NCBI GenBank assembly: GCA_948567375.1 | Contig: OX419757.1 | Location: 65,162,001-65,226,000, forward strand | Direction of reading: 5' to 3' | DNA from: Lunularia cruciata | Taxonomy: Eukaryota; Streptophyta; Marchantiopsida; Lunulariales; Lunulariaceae | Length of the DNA: 64,000 bases | Shown: positions 49,252 to 60,760 of the stretch, one piece after another | Layout of the letters: every line of letters begins with the position of its first letter | Position numbering within the stretch: position 1 is the stretch's first letter | Position numbers and translations under genes: made by a program | The notes under the pieces: model-generated | Seen by the model: only the letters and a program-made list of their open reading frames with translations | Databases searched by the model: none | What the model was told of the DNA's origin: nothing

Positions 49252-52200
49252 ATGGGTTTCATTGCATTGAGACTAATGTATGTTTCAGGATTTGCTCTGG
49301 CGTTATTCTTCATTGATGGAGCATGGCATATAGATGCAGAACAAGAAACTGAAGGAGCAATCCTTTTACGTCAAACGGAAGCGAGCGTGAAGGAGCTTGC
49401 AAGTAAACTTGCAGAGATCTATCCTAGTCAGTGTGGTGAGTGACAAACTCTTGTCGCCATGATCTCTGTCGATTTTGTTTCGTGGTTTTATCGGCCCTTG
49501 CAGTGGATGTATAATCAGCGGGTTGTTAAACTCGTTGCAGATGCGGTGAAGTCCTGTGGCCTAGGTCTGGGTTGCTCACAGGATGAGTGCCTACCTTTGA
49601 CGGGTGTCACCAGTTGTCACAATGTTACCTTCGTAAGTTGCTGAACCTACTTGGTATGCATCTGAGCGTGATTTGATGATGAGTTCACTCTAGAGGATAA
49701 TTATGAATTTTGAACCCGAAAGGTAATTGTGAGCAGTACAAGAGACAGCTTGACTTCGAAGTGGGCGTTGGTACTTGAGTTCACATGTGCATCCAGACAA
49801 TCCAATATCGAACAATCGAGTTGGAAAACTGATCTAAAAATATGACAATAGAATGAATTCAAAGACTGTTTTGATCTTGTAGGAGGAAGAGCAATAATCC
49901 ACAAACTTTCCTATGAACTTCTGATTCATTGGAGTAGTTTGACATACACAGAATGCGCGGTGCAACCAGACATTTCCAACCTGTTCCGCCCATTCACTGA
50001 AGGTCTCTTATGAGAGGAGTGCCGTTGCATTCGTGAGGTAAGAGGTTTTATCACTCGCCAGCGCTGTCCATCTCAACTTTTACTCGTGCCGGGCTTCATA
50101 GAACTTTCTCATAAGTAACAGATATACACAAGCAAATGCACCTCTAAAAGATTTCAGTTCTAGAGCAATTTGTTCGAGGTGTTAAGCCAGAGTAAATGTT
50201 CAGTAAATGCAACTACGTCCGTCGCTACGAACTGGAATGTTCATTGTTTCATATGAATTGTTTATCGAAATATGAGACCAGCAGATTCTACATGGAGTAC
50301 CTTGGCTTCCAAATCAGAGGAATAGCAAGGCAAGGCATATGCATGCCTGGGCTCCGCGGTAAATCAAAAGCGTGGATATCACAAATGATGCGATTACAAG
50401 TATGAGGATGTATTTAATATTGCTGTGGAGGCCGCTTGACATTCATGCTTTTTTCGTCTCGTCTAAGTACGTGCAAGATCTAGGAGATCCTTAATCATGA
50501 TTCCATTCGGTCCCTAGACATACTGAATTCTTACAGCAATTTCTAGAGGCATGTCCAAGCACGACGACAGCTTTATTTAACAGCTATATTTAACAGTCAG
50601 TTTCGCGAAGCTCTAAAGTAGTGCTATCGAGCCTGGTTTGTCTTCGATATATTTTGGATATTCTTGGAAGGCCCAATATTGGAATTTCACGTACTCAGCT
50701 GGTCATATGATTTGTGTAGGGAGGGCAAACTTACAAAATTCCAGACAAAGACAATATGTGGGACACAGAAACTGGACGACGTCTTCAAACGCATGAACTA
50801 CAAACGCAAGTACTTTGCAAGCTATGTTGGTTTGCTTGATGGTAGTCGCCGGTCTTTCCCCGGCCGATACTTTTCAAGCCGAGTAAGTTTAGTTTTCCGT
50901 AAGCGTCAAGTTCATCCTCTAGGTTTCGGCAGAAGCTAGAACTTAGGGTACTTAATTCGCCAAACAATTTGGCTACGCTAGGAAGCTCGCAAGATACAGC
51001 AAGGTTAACACCATGACACTTCCTCTCTAAACGATACGAACTCTCTTGTGCAAGTGGCTGTGATGTCCAGTAGCGGGAAACTTAGTTCTACCTCGAGAAA
51101 ACGATCTGCAAGAAAATCTAACTATGCAAGTTTTATTGATGATGTATCTCGTCACTTCCAATTTGTTCTCAGGGAGAAGGTGAAAGGACATTGTGCTACG
51201 ATTATGACTCTAGGAAACGTCCGTGGTTCATTGGTGCAATTTCACTCCCAAAAAAGTTCCGCAGACATTTGGTGATAATGGTGGATGCAACCGATAAGGC
51301 ATCGGATACGTCAATATTGAGCTACGTTAGCGGCCGTACCTTGGATCATGCGAAGAAGGCCGCCCTGTCGATTCTGGACGTCGTTTATGAGGACGACCTT
51401 GTGAACGTGGTCGAATTTGGTTCTGAAGCTCGAGCGTTACAAAATAGATCGGTAAATTTAATTGAAAACTTACTCGAAGTTGACGTCAAAACACAGAGTT
51501 GTTCATAGAATGATATTAGGCAACTATCGGCAAGCATTCAGTTCTGTCTGGATCACACTGACTGTATATTTGACCTGCTCCGATATTGGATGAGTACAGT
51601 TGATCCATGTTGCAGAAACTTTCTGGATGTCCAGGTATCTGTACGCACAAATGGCACAGACGCGCAATACCACCAAGAGCTTGTTGAACTCAAGAAGAAC
51701 ACGAACGCTATCATGCACCAATCCGATTCCAACTTGACTGCTGGATTCCGGAAGGCACTTGAGTTATTTGCAGCAGAGAAGAATGCACCCGCGAAGCACA
51801 TAATCCTCCTGACGAATGGGGAATTCACAAATGACACATACCTGTGGGGAAGTGCAAGTGATCTTGTGGACAGCCAAATCAGGTTATTCATCTACAGCAC
51901 AACAGTACACGGGAGTATCTTAATGAAAGAACTGGCTAATAAAGCTGGCGGGATTCATGCCACCTTCACAGTGGAAAAGAATATGTTATATCAGATGAAG
52001 TCGTATCTTGCCTACTTGGCTGCTCTACACGAGCAAACTTTTGGCTTTGACGAGCCCGTTTGGAATCCACCGTACAGAGATTATTACGATGCCGCTTGGA
52101 TTGTGACGGTTTCGCTCCCAGGTATGGAACATTATAAACACCAAGCTGTTCCTCAGCGTATGAATTTAATGGTCAAAATAGAAACGACTAGTATTCGTCG

Positions 52201-53215
52201 ACCTTGGTGTTCTGACTATGTTGTTTCGTGATGATCACTGAGCAGTGTTCTCGAATAGCCCAAATGGAAGGGAATTTATCGGGGTCGCAGCTATTGACAT
52301 CAATTTCGACGAAATTGATCCTGATATTATACCATCATTTCAAGACGCTTTAAAGCTTAACGGAGAGAACATCACCAGTTCCGGACGGGGAAACACCTCA
52401 ATCAGACCTTTGCAAGACGTGAGTTTAAATATCACATACAATTTAAGGAGTGAGCAGTCTTGGCATTGAGAGTAAATATATGCGTATAAAGATTGAGAGA
52501 CGAGAGGATTCGGGACAGTGCTCCACGTTTCTAATTGGTGAATGTAAACGTGCAGCTCTGTGCGATGAGTGGGGTATTTTTCTTGACTGGTCACTTCTCA
52601 TGCATCTGGAGTGGGCTGATATTAGAGGATACTTACATGATGCACACTTAAATTTGCATTTTTCAAACGCATGCCGTATCTATCAAACCAATCTGTTTCT
52701 GGTCAGTCAGTGAAGAATGTTCTGAATGACACTCACAGATCGATTCGAAAGTGTCTCTGCAGATGGATATCAGCCTCGATCCTTGTGGAGACACTAGCAG
52801 GAGAACCGTAATCTGTGCTGGCCCGGATCCTAAAACAAGTACCAAAGAAACATATCGGGAATGTTGCAGCTCTTGCGGTGATTCTGGGACCGGCGGAGCT
52901 TCTGCTGTCTTGACGCACACCGAGAAGCTGATAGCAGCAGTTGTCGGGGGTGGGATTGGGGGGTTCGGGCTAATAGGATTTATCATCCTCGTGCTCATCT
53001 GCCGAAGAAGAAGATCGACATTAGTAGGACCGGACGAGCATAGAGTGGCAGCAGCAACAACAACAAGAACAACCACAAGCAATTTGCAATCAACTGTTTC
53101 GAAATCACAAAGTCAGTCGGCGTCATTGCAGAGATTAAATTCTGTCATCGAACCCTATCAAATCCAACAAACGCTCTTCAAACTATGTGAAAGGCATCGG
53201 GAAGACGTCGGCTAA
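49252..53215 (+). CDS. Alpha-2/delta-CACHD1-like VWA membrane protein
   Basis: Exons inferred: 49252-49435; 49541-49632; about 49883-50002; about 50720-50882; 51173-51451; 51635-52121; 52246-52418; about 52739-53215. The product is roughly 650-690 residues. Order: signal peptide (core SGFALALFFI); VWA_N-like start with ELASKLAEIYP; Cys-rich CGLGLGCSQDEC; LDDVFKRMNYKRKYFASYVG; YDYDSRKRPWFIG; VWA domain from VIMVDATDKAS through LLTNGEF to LHEQTF; start of Cache, SLPVFSNSPNGREFIGVAAI; Cys-rich stalk; membrane helix ending LIGFIILVLICRRRR; about 70-residue Ser/Thr/Gln tail. MIDAS is altered: DATDK replaces DxSxS and TNGE replaces TDGE. The family's animal members bind calcium channels; here an extracellular sensor or adhesion role is inference. 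The Cache region is much shorter than in animals. Junctions of exons 2-4 are unresolved in phase, and a small exon may be missing (conserved block at 50296-50370). ATG 49252 was chosen because it gives the full signal peptide. Confidence 0.78.
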
Positions 53216-53652
53216 GTTGTGGCGTTCTGCATAAACATGTTCCGAAATTTTTATGCTTGACATGTGCTCTATGTCCCGCCTGCTAGGTAGAACAAAATTT
53301 TGCTCTAAATTAAGTCAAGATCGATACTTTCTTTTGCTGTAAATTGGTTGAGTACCGATACTTGATCCATCACATCGTGCAGTTGAGCACTCTACTCCAA
53401 ACCCATGCAAAATAGCAACTGAAGTCCACTTTGGAGCTCGAGTCACCACGTCAATAACGATAAAATTTGGTTTCTAAGCCCATCAAACTACTGGACAGTC
53501 ATCGTCCTCCCATGTGCTTTTGTTACCTTAGTTCTTTTTCACTAACGTAATTCGTCGAGGGAGCGGATCCTTGAAATGAAGAGTTCTCGAATTCTGGCAT
53601 CACATTCTTAAGTTATATGTTCTTATAGATGATTAGCACATGTGTAAAATAG

Positions 53653-53730
53653 GAAGTCTTTTAGACAAGAAGGCGACCGCGTAGGAAAAACGAAAGATGG
53701 GAAGACCCCATCAAGCCGAAGTCTTTTAGA
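53653..53730 (-). mobile_element. 52-bp retroelement tail insertion with 13-bp target duplication
   Basis: GAAGTCTTTTAGA at 53653-53665 is exactly repeated at 53718-53730. The 52 bp between carries, in the minus sense, GGCTTGATGGGGTCTTCCC and CCTACGCGGTCGCC, the 3' end of the 13.5-kb non-LTR family. The corresponding site in copy 1 (about 37.70-37.72 kb) lacks it. Confidence 0.9.
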
Positions 53731-53764
53731 TAAGGAAGTTGAATTTCTTTTCTATGACCTTTTC

Positions 53765-53783
53765 TATATATATATATATATAT
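53765..53783. repeat. (TA)n microsatellite
   Basis: About nine uninterrupted TA units near the right edge of duplicon 2; the corresponding part of copy 1 lacks the run. Confidence 0.9.
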
Positions 53784-56599
53784 GGAATTGATAAATACAT
53801 CACATTTTTTTATTAAAATCATCACACCAGACATCGTCACTAAATTAAATACACCATAGTCATCGCACCACCACAGTTTATTGAAAAAAAACATGACCCA
53901 ACATCCCAAACGCATTGTGCATACTGTTATACTACATACATACAGTTATACATCAACCGGTATTGGCGCTACCAAGTTCCCGGGAAAAGTAGTGTTGGGA
54001 TCAAAGCACCAACCGCTGGTGGGGAGGGCAGAATCAATATTTGCTAATTGCGCGCTCTCCATTTCGCCTAGGTGTGGAAAGTGTGGTGTGATCTTCGAAA
54101 TGGTGCGTCGGTATTTCTAAAAATATTACACACTAACTATGGTATAATTAGTAAAAAGTGTGATATATTCAACAATTCCCTCTCTCTATATATATGGTGG
54201 CCATGAAAGTAAAACACAAGGTCAACCAAGCAGAATCTAATTGCAAATAAAACTGGTCAGGTTAATTTTACCTCGATATTTGATGTTGTAGTCTTGGCTC
54301 ATCATTGAAATAAACACATAAAAAGGTTTGTGGGATTTTGGAAGTTCTAATAAGGATTAATGGATTCCATGGATGCTATGCTAACAATGCTATTAGAACC
54401 ACTGAGTCATAAATTTTCTACTATGGTCAAAACATTCATAACATTCACTATTATGAATGTTTTGAGATTGTGGTTTTGTATGGAGAGGAGATATTTCTCT
54501 CGCTCTAGATAAGGTGCTCCTTTTATAATTGTTATGGTCCTTGCAGGGGATGTATTGATTTTCCTACTTCTCAACCTAAGTGTTACGATGGATAGCAAAA
54601 CAGACACTCATTTCAATGGTGTAAATAGCGAGTTATGTTTCTCGTTAGGCACACAGGAGATCCACCTCACCTGCTCTGTTCATCCACCTCATCTCTATTA
54701 AATTAACAATACCATCCAATCAGATTGTCTTCCTGCATTGGTACTTTGCTTTCCCCAGTTCCACTCCTACCGCTACTATTTCTGATCGACTCTTTTCTTG
54801 CTACGATAAACCTCAACTCGAGGGAGGAAGTACCACCCGCATTTCAATGGTGAAAATAGCGAATTATGTTCTTGATATCAGATTTTCTGAATTCTAACAA
54901 AAGTAAATATTCTTGAAAAGAATAAGGAGTGCAAATTTACGATGGTAAATGTGTTCCAGAACCCTTCCCATGACAACATGTACTTTTTAATGATATTAGT
55001 ATGAAAATAAATTTTCAAATCCCAAAAGGCACCAGGTTCTTCAAAGGTCTAATGTGCTCGTTCCGTACCAAAGTGTTCAAAATTCAGTTTTGGCTTTGCG
55101 AAGTTTTCGATGCAAAATTTTTCTTCCCGTTGGTCAACTTTGACCTTACAAAGTTCGAATTTCACGTTCCAAAATCAAAGCTTATATATTGAGCTTAGTG
55201 AATGTAGAACATGGATTTTTTATCATGTTCCTCTGGTCCTACATGTTAACATATCTATAATCAGCTCACTCCTTATATAAATTCAAATCCAATCCAAAAA
55301 TAAAAATAACTTAATTACTAGTGTAGGGGGGTTTAGTTTATGAGTCTAAATCTTAGTAAAAGTATGAAAGACACTCACGTGTTTTTGGCTTTATAATAAA
55401 AAAAAAATATATGATTAAAAACATATACCATAAAATTTACATAATCACGTAGGCCCCTACTTTTAAGAATGAAGATCTACTAAAATTATACATGTAGGTC
55501 TTCCCGTCTACTACTTCTAGCCTCGTCGTAAATTGTCAAGATGCCGTGTCGGGACGATCTCATTGTTCAAGAGACCATATAGGCACAAAAGTAATTACAA
55601 ATTTGTTATTCCCCCTTACGGGAACGACAAGCCACAATTACTGGTAAGAGTATACAGTATTTGTATTTTCAATGTTCTTTCTTGATATCCTGTAGTCCAC
55701 AATAGCCGCTTACAGCAAACATAAGTCCTCCTCGTTTTTGGTTGTTTATGCAAAGGTGTTATACAAGAAAAAGCACTTAGATCCTTGCAGTCTGGGAATT
55801 AAAGTGGAGCTTTAATTTTTTTTCTGGCAAAATTTCGGATAAAGGTAATGATTTCATCAACAAGGAACAAAATTGAAGAAGAGGTTAGAAACGCTATATA
55901 AATTTCCACTTTACTTAGCACCGTATAGCTTGAGCGCAAACTCGCATTTGTATAAAGATGGAAATAACTTTTATTTACCTCAAATTATATCTAGAGTGTA
56001 AAATTGAATTTACAACTCTCAGCGTAAGCTAAGCATCAGGCTGCCCCACGTCTTTGCTACAAGGTCTGCCTTTTTTTCCTCCTTTGTTTGTCCTAGCAAA
56101 GTCTTCAAAACAGCGACATGTGAAGCCAAGCCTTATGTACAAATGTCCTTGTCCTTGTCCTTCTCCATGCTAGAAAATAATAACCCACCTGCAGCACACA
56201 TATTAATGTAGCTTTCAAACCAGCAAAAAAATTCATCACCTACATATAGGTGGACTTTAAGAAGTATATAATCAACTTGTTTATCACCTACTGTGGGATC
56301 TTGCAGATATTAACCAGTTCCTCATTTGCAAGGATGATCTTGTAAATACGTACCAATGACCCTATCAAACCAAAAATCTAGTTCTTCACTACACAAGCCA
56401 AACAACTCCATGGCTAATAATCCAATCTTCTATCTTCCATTATATCTCTTTCTTGTTTGTGATGCATGGTCTACTATTCTTAAAGTTTGTCTTGTGCTAT
56501 ATATTACTTTTATACTTTGTTCACCTAAAATTACTCTAACGTAACAAGTACATCCACCTACTAGTACAAGCTATGGAATTAAATTTAACAAAGGACTAA
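53784..56599. other. No gene recognised
   Basis: Mostly AT-rich with a slightly GC-richer patch at 53.95-54.11 kb containing a 79-codon frame (53881-54120, plus) without motifs. A block TTTCAATGGTGTAAATAGCG at about 54612 recurs with two changes at about 54842. No splice-supported gene. Confidence 0.45.
54429..54463. repeat. Perfect 12-bp inverted repeat, 11-nt loop
   Basis: AAAACATTCATA and TATGAATGTTTT flank an 11-nt loop that itself contains ACATTCA. No T-run follows and no role is inferred. Confidence 0.8.
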
Positions 56600-58420
56600 T
56601 AGTTCAAAGTGATCTTTGCAGCAGGAGATGCAATCCTCTTCTAAAATATCCCACAAAAAATATAATGATCACAATGCATACAATCCTTGATGTTGTAGCG
56701 ATACAATATAGCTAGATCAAATTGCTTTGCTTTGGTACTAATGTCCTTGAGATTTCTAACACCTCTTTTGTATACATGAAAGTTGTGTATGGTTGTTTCC
56801 AAGATCAAGTGATTCCGATACTTTGCATCCAACTAGGATACCTATCTTGGTCCTTATTCTTTGCCTCTATGATTACCTCTGACTACTCTATGTAATGAAA
56901 AAACTAATCTGTGAGATCTTATAAAAGTAAAAACTTGGGCTTGATGGACATGCATTCTTAAGATATTTTTTACCTCCTCCTTTGTAGCTTTCATTCCTAA
57001 TAAAAGAGATGCTTATGAATTATATCTTTTTGTTGTTAAATATGACAAATAAAAAGCTCAAAAGTTAAAGAAAGAAGATAAGTACAAAACTTAGATATTT
57101 CAATGACAGACGTAAAAGAAAAGAGAAACAAGAACCAGCTAAGAATTAGCAAATGATGGTTAGACCTCTATCAGCTGGTGGTTTGAGAAAGATCTATCAT
57201 GTTATTTTTGAGCTTTATCCATAGAATTCATCTCTACTTGCTTAATGATGGAGTATCATATGTTTTATGGACACTCAAGCACTATCTCATATTGGTAATA
57301 TCATTTAAGCTCAATTGTATGGCCTTAACTTGTTGCAAAATATTCAATAAGTTGCTATCAGTTGCTAATGCCTTAGAGAGGTCTCTATGAAGTCAACTTT
57401 ATGTCATCTCTTGTGTATTAAAAGGTTGTTGCCATCCTTGGGGTCTGCCACATAATTTAGCACTTGCATTGATTTTTTCTTCTATAGCTAGGAGATTTTT
57501 TCTTGTGAAAAAGGATAATTACAAGTAGTTTTCTTTTGGCATGAGCTTTTTGTGCAGGGCTTCTTTGTGTTGCACATCCATTTTTTCCATAGGTGGCCTC
57601 TTCTTCTTCAGATTGGAAACATACCGATTCTTGTTGAACTTATTGGGGAAATATTTGATCTTTCAACAAATACATAATCCTAGACAACTTGCCTATATTT
57701 ATTATCATCATGGCAAAAATTCTTTTCTCTAGCTCTATCAATTAGGCACTAATCCACGCACAGCAAAAAACCAAGGGCACGTATGTACTGGATGGCCTTA
57801 CGAGTAGTTCTAGCTTAGGGTAATATTGTAGTTCACACCTCTATCATAGGAATGCCAAAGCTTAAGGGGGACAGTTTAAATCCTCCGGCATTGGCAATTT
57901 TCCTTGTTGATGACTTGTATAAATTTTTCCAAGTTAGAGTACAAGCTTTTCATTGTCATCTAGTCGATCAACTTGTTGAAAATAGTATCATCAATTGACA
58001 AACTATGGTAAGGGCCATAGTTCTTTCACCCTCCAGACTTTGAGATGCTGACCTAGGAGATATTAATATTGATAATCTTCTCAAATTTTCATCTATGATC
58101 AATAATCACCATCAATAGCTTTCTCCTTTGGTTATTGAAAAGAAATATATTTAGCTCACCAAGTGATCACAAATAATACACATATTCCCTTGTTGTCTAT
58201 ATGCTCCTCATCATAATTATCCAGAGCTAGTCATTCAAGTTAGAACCTTAAGACCAACATAGGTATACAAAAACACTTATTGTTTATTGGTTGGCAGTAT
58301 CTATAACCCAAGAAGCACATCTTGCCTTCTTAAGTTATCAAGCTTCTTCCTTCTCTAAGTTGCCCATGGCGGGCTCATTGACCTTTATCATGCTATTTGA
58401 TTGCAACATAGACTCTAGTA
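56600..58420 (-). mobile_element. Repeat D, copy 2 (inverted relative to copy 1)
   Basis: In the minus sense this region is collinear with about 43.2-44.0 kb, for example around CATCTCAAAGTCTGGAGGG, GATACTATTTTCAACAAGTT and TTGGCATTCCTATGATAGAG. All frames are broken. It is flanked by AT-rich DNA with no LTR recognised. Confidence 0.6.
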
Positions 58421-60324
58421 ATAGTGACATGCTTCTGTTGTATTAGAGCCTAGGTTGGAATGTCCACTAGTGGTATAATTAGCTCAAGTAAGGTAAATAA
58501 GCATTTGTATTATTATATCATAAAAAATGCTCATGCTGATATCATTATTTAGTACATCAAGACATTATGCCACACAATAGGATGAGTTATACCAAATACT
58601 TGGCACTTATCCTAAAACAAAGGTTAAATGAGAGTCAAATATAATAAAAAGGACTTTGACAAAGAAGAAATAATATACGTTGAAATTAAAGGCACTAAGT
58701 AATGGTTGGTCTTGCTTTGCTGTCAAAATAATTAAACACAAAGCATTAAAAAGATGAATTTGCTTCAATTTTATAGTTAGTTGAAATGGCTATTTTGGGT
58801 AAATTTGGAAAATATGTTAGTAATTTTCCAAGAATAAGAGAGAATAATGTAAAGTGAATATAACTAAAGGGAGGGAAAATGAACTTTGATGAAAACCAAG
58901 AATCACCATATTTTAATTCATAAGTCAGTCAATATTTATTCAATATATTTTTTTAACTTAGATTTAATCAATCAATGGTTAATTTTTCAAGTTTCACATC
59001 TTAGACTATAAATAGGACCATGCTCATTTATTTTACACCTAGAATTTGGTTTATAATTCTACTTGGTAGAAATAGGTCCTCAAATTTTACTAACTTATAA
59101 AATTTCTAGTATTAAGGAAGATGATATCATATAAAAAAATTCTTTAAAAAGGGTATTTAGATCAAAAAATTACTTAAGGACCACCTTGTTATGAAAATTC
59201 AAAAGATTGACCAAATTTATGCAAACAAGGATTTACTTCCAAAATGCATGGAAATTAATCTTTTCTTGGACTTTATCATCATGATGCTCAAATAGTCATA
59301 GGAAAAAGAGCAATTCTAACTAAGGATGGAATCCACTTCCAAGAGAATATGACTTTCATTTCACTTTTTTCTTTTCTTTAATAAATATGAAATTTACACC
59401 TAATATACATTAAGAATAGTTGCTTGTGTTTTAGTGAGATCTTATATGTATGACTAAGAAGTGAAGTTCAAACTGATGAAGATTCATTTCTAGGATTGGT
59501 TTGGGGATCTCACCAATACAAATTTTTTTATCCCATTTCTCTTGACAATACATTATTTTAACCTAAAAGATTTTTGTTGCAAAGTGTGATGGTCAAGCTC
59601 AATGTTAAGGCATTATGAATATCACTAAACATACCCCATTTTACACTAACAAAAAGCATGAGAGAAAGTTGTGACTTATAGATACATGTAGCCCATGGCT
59701 TTGACACTCCACACCTATCCTTATTACAAGCAAGGTTGCAAGTTACCCAATTGAAAAAGTGTTGTGCCTATGGCTCTATACCAAATACATTCACAAGAGT
59801 TATATAATTTATTAGAAGTCCTTAGATTTTCATCCATGGTCAAAAGATTTCCCAAATTCCCTTCCAAACAGTTCAAGAAATGACCCCAATTTTATAGTAG
59901 ATAAAATTTCTCCTAGTTTCACGACAAATTTTGGATTTTTTTCTTCTTTATCACCTTACTATTAGGTAAGTAAAACAAGTATGTCTTAAGATGACCTTGA
60001 GTACTATCCAAGAGGATTATTGTCCTATCATCTTGAACATCTCATATTCAATAGATTTTAGTTTTATCTTGCTTTTCCTTCCACATTGTACTTGTGTGTC
60101 CTTTCCTTTTCCTCCCCAAAATTCTTTTTGATTTTCACTATTCTCTCTCTCATTGTGGCATATTAATCAAGGAAATTAAATCTCCTTTAATTTCTAACAC
60201 AAAGTCAAGTTTCTTGTGGATGATAAGGAAGATGAAGACAATATTAACTTTTATTTCTCTCTAGGTGCATTAGGATAAATTTCTGATTCTGATGCTATTG
60301 GGATTTAGTCCACCTTTACATCTT
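58421..60324. other. AT-rich stretch, no gene recognised
   Basis: Stops are dense in all frames. I see no LTR end, RNA gene or conserved motif. Confidence 0.5.
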
Positions 60325-60390
60325 AGGTTTTATGGCTTGATAAGGTCTTCTCATCCTTGTTGTTATCCTATCTATGCTGGTTTTATTTCT
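60325..60390 (+). repeat. Diverged retroelement 3'-tail copy
   Basis: TATGGCTTGATAAGGTCTTC, TCATCCTTGTTGTTATCCTA and CTATGCTGG follow the order of the tail repeats at 32.5 and 48.3 kb, but with more changes. Confidence 0.55.
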
Positions 60391-60490
60391 CTCCCTCTTT
60401 AGGTGAATCTTTTACACTTATGATAGAAAGTAATGATGACCCATCGTCTTCAATTTTTCATCTACTTTTTTTGTGAACACTTGATTTTGA

Positions 60491-60760
60491 GGATTTTTTT
60501 GAAACAATTTGCCCCATGAAAAGGTCAATCCATAAAAGGATAGGATGCTCTAAGTCAAATAAAAAAGATTTCCCTATCTTTGCTTGTATCTATGATGGGG
60601 AGTACAACTCATCTACTTCTAGTTATTTTCTAATTGGTTGTCCATATCTATTTTCAAGGAGATATTTTGAACCAGTTTGTCACATAAGAATCTCACTCTA
60701 TAACAAGATATAATGCTCCAAGTAAAGAGGAAAGATTTCTCCATCTTTGAAATGTTTCAC
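60491..60760. repeat. Two-unit repeat (~170-bp offset)
   Basis: A unit with TTTTGAAACAATTTG, ATGCTCTAAGT and AAGATTTCCCTATCTTTG recurs as TTTTGAACCAGTTTG, ATGCTCCAAGT and AAGATTTCTCCATCTTTG. The 65-codon frame across it (60516-60713) has no known motif. Confidence 0.7.

Larger units (their letters stand above)
48279..53765 (+). repeat. Segmental duplication, copy 2
   Basis: Collinear with 32.64-37.74 kb. Its left edge coincides with a retroelement 3'-tail repeat. It retains about 220 bp near 48.86-49.10 kb that copy 1 lacks, and gained a 65-bp insertion (insert plus target duplication) at 53.65-53.73 kb that copy 1 lacks. Confidence 0.9.

Noticed and set aside
51048-51172. Open frame with SSSGKLSSTSRKRSARKSNYASF as a possible extra exon of the VWA gene
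   Set aside because: The flanking exons join in phase 0 at YFSSR and GEGER without it, and it would run out of frame into YDYDSRKRPWF. It is more likely intron.
52663-53082. A 139-codon minus-strand frame opposite the membrane exon, with a similar one at 36763-37200 in the other duplicon
   Set aside because: It is the antisense shadow of the well-supported plus-strand exon. Its conservation is explained by the duplication.
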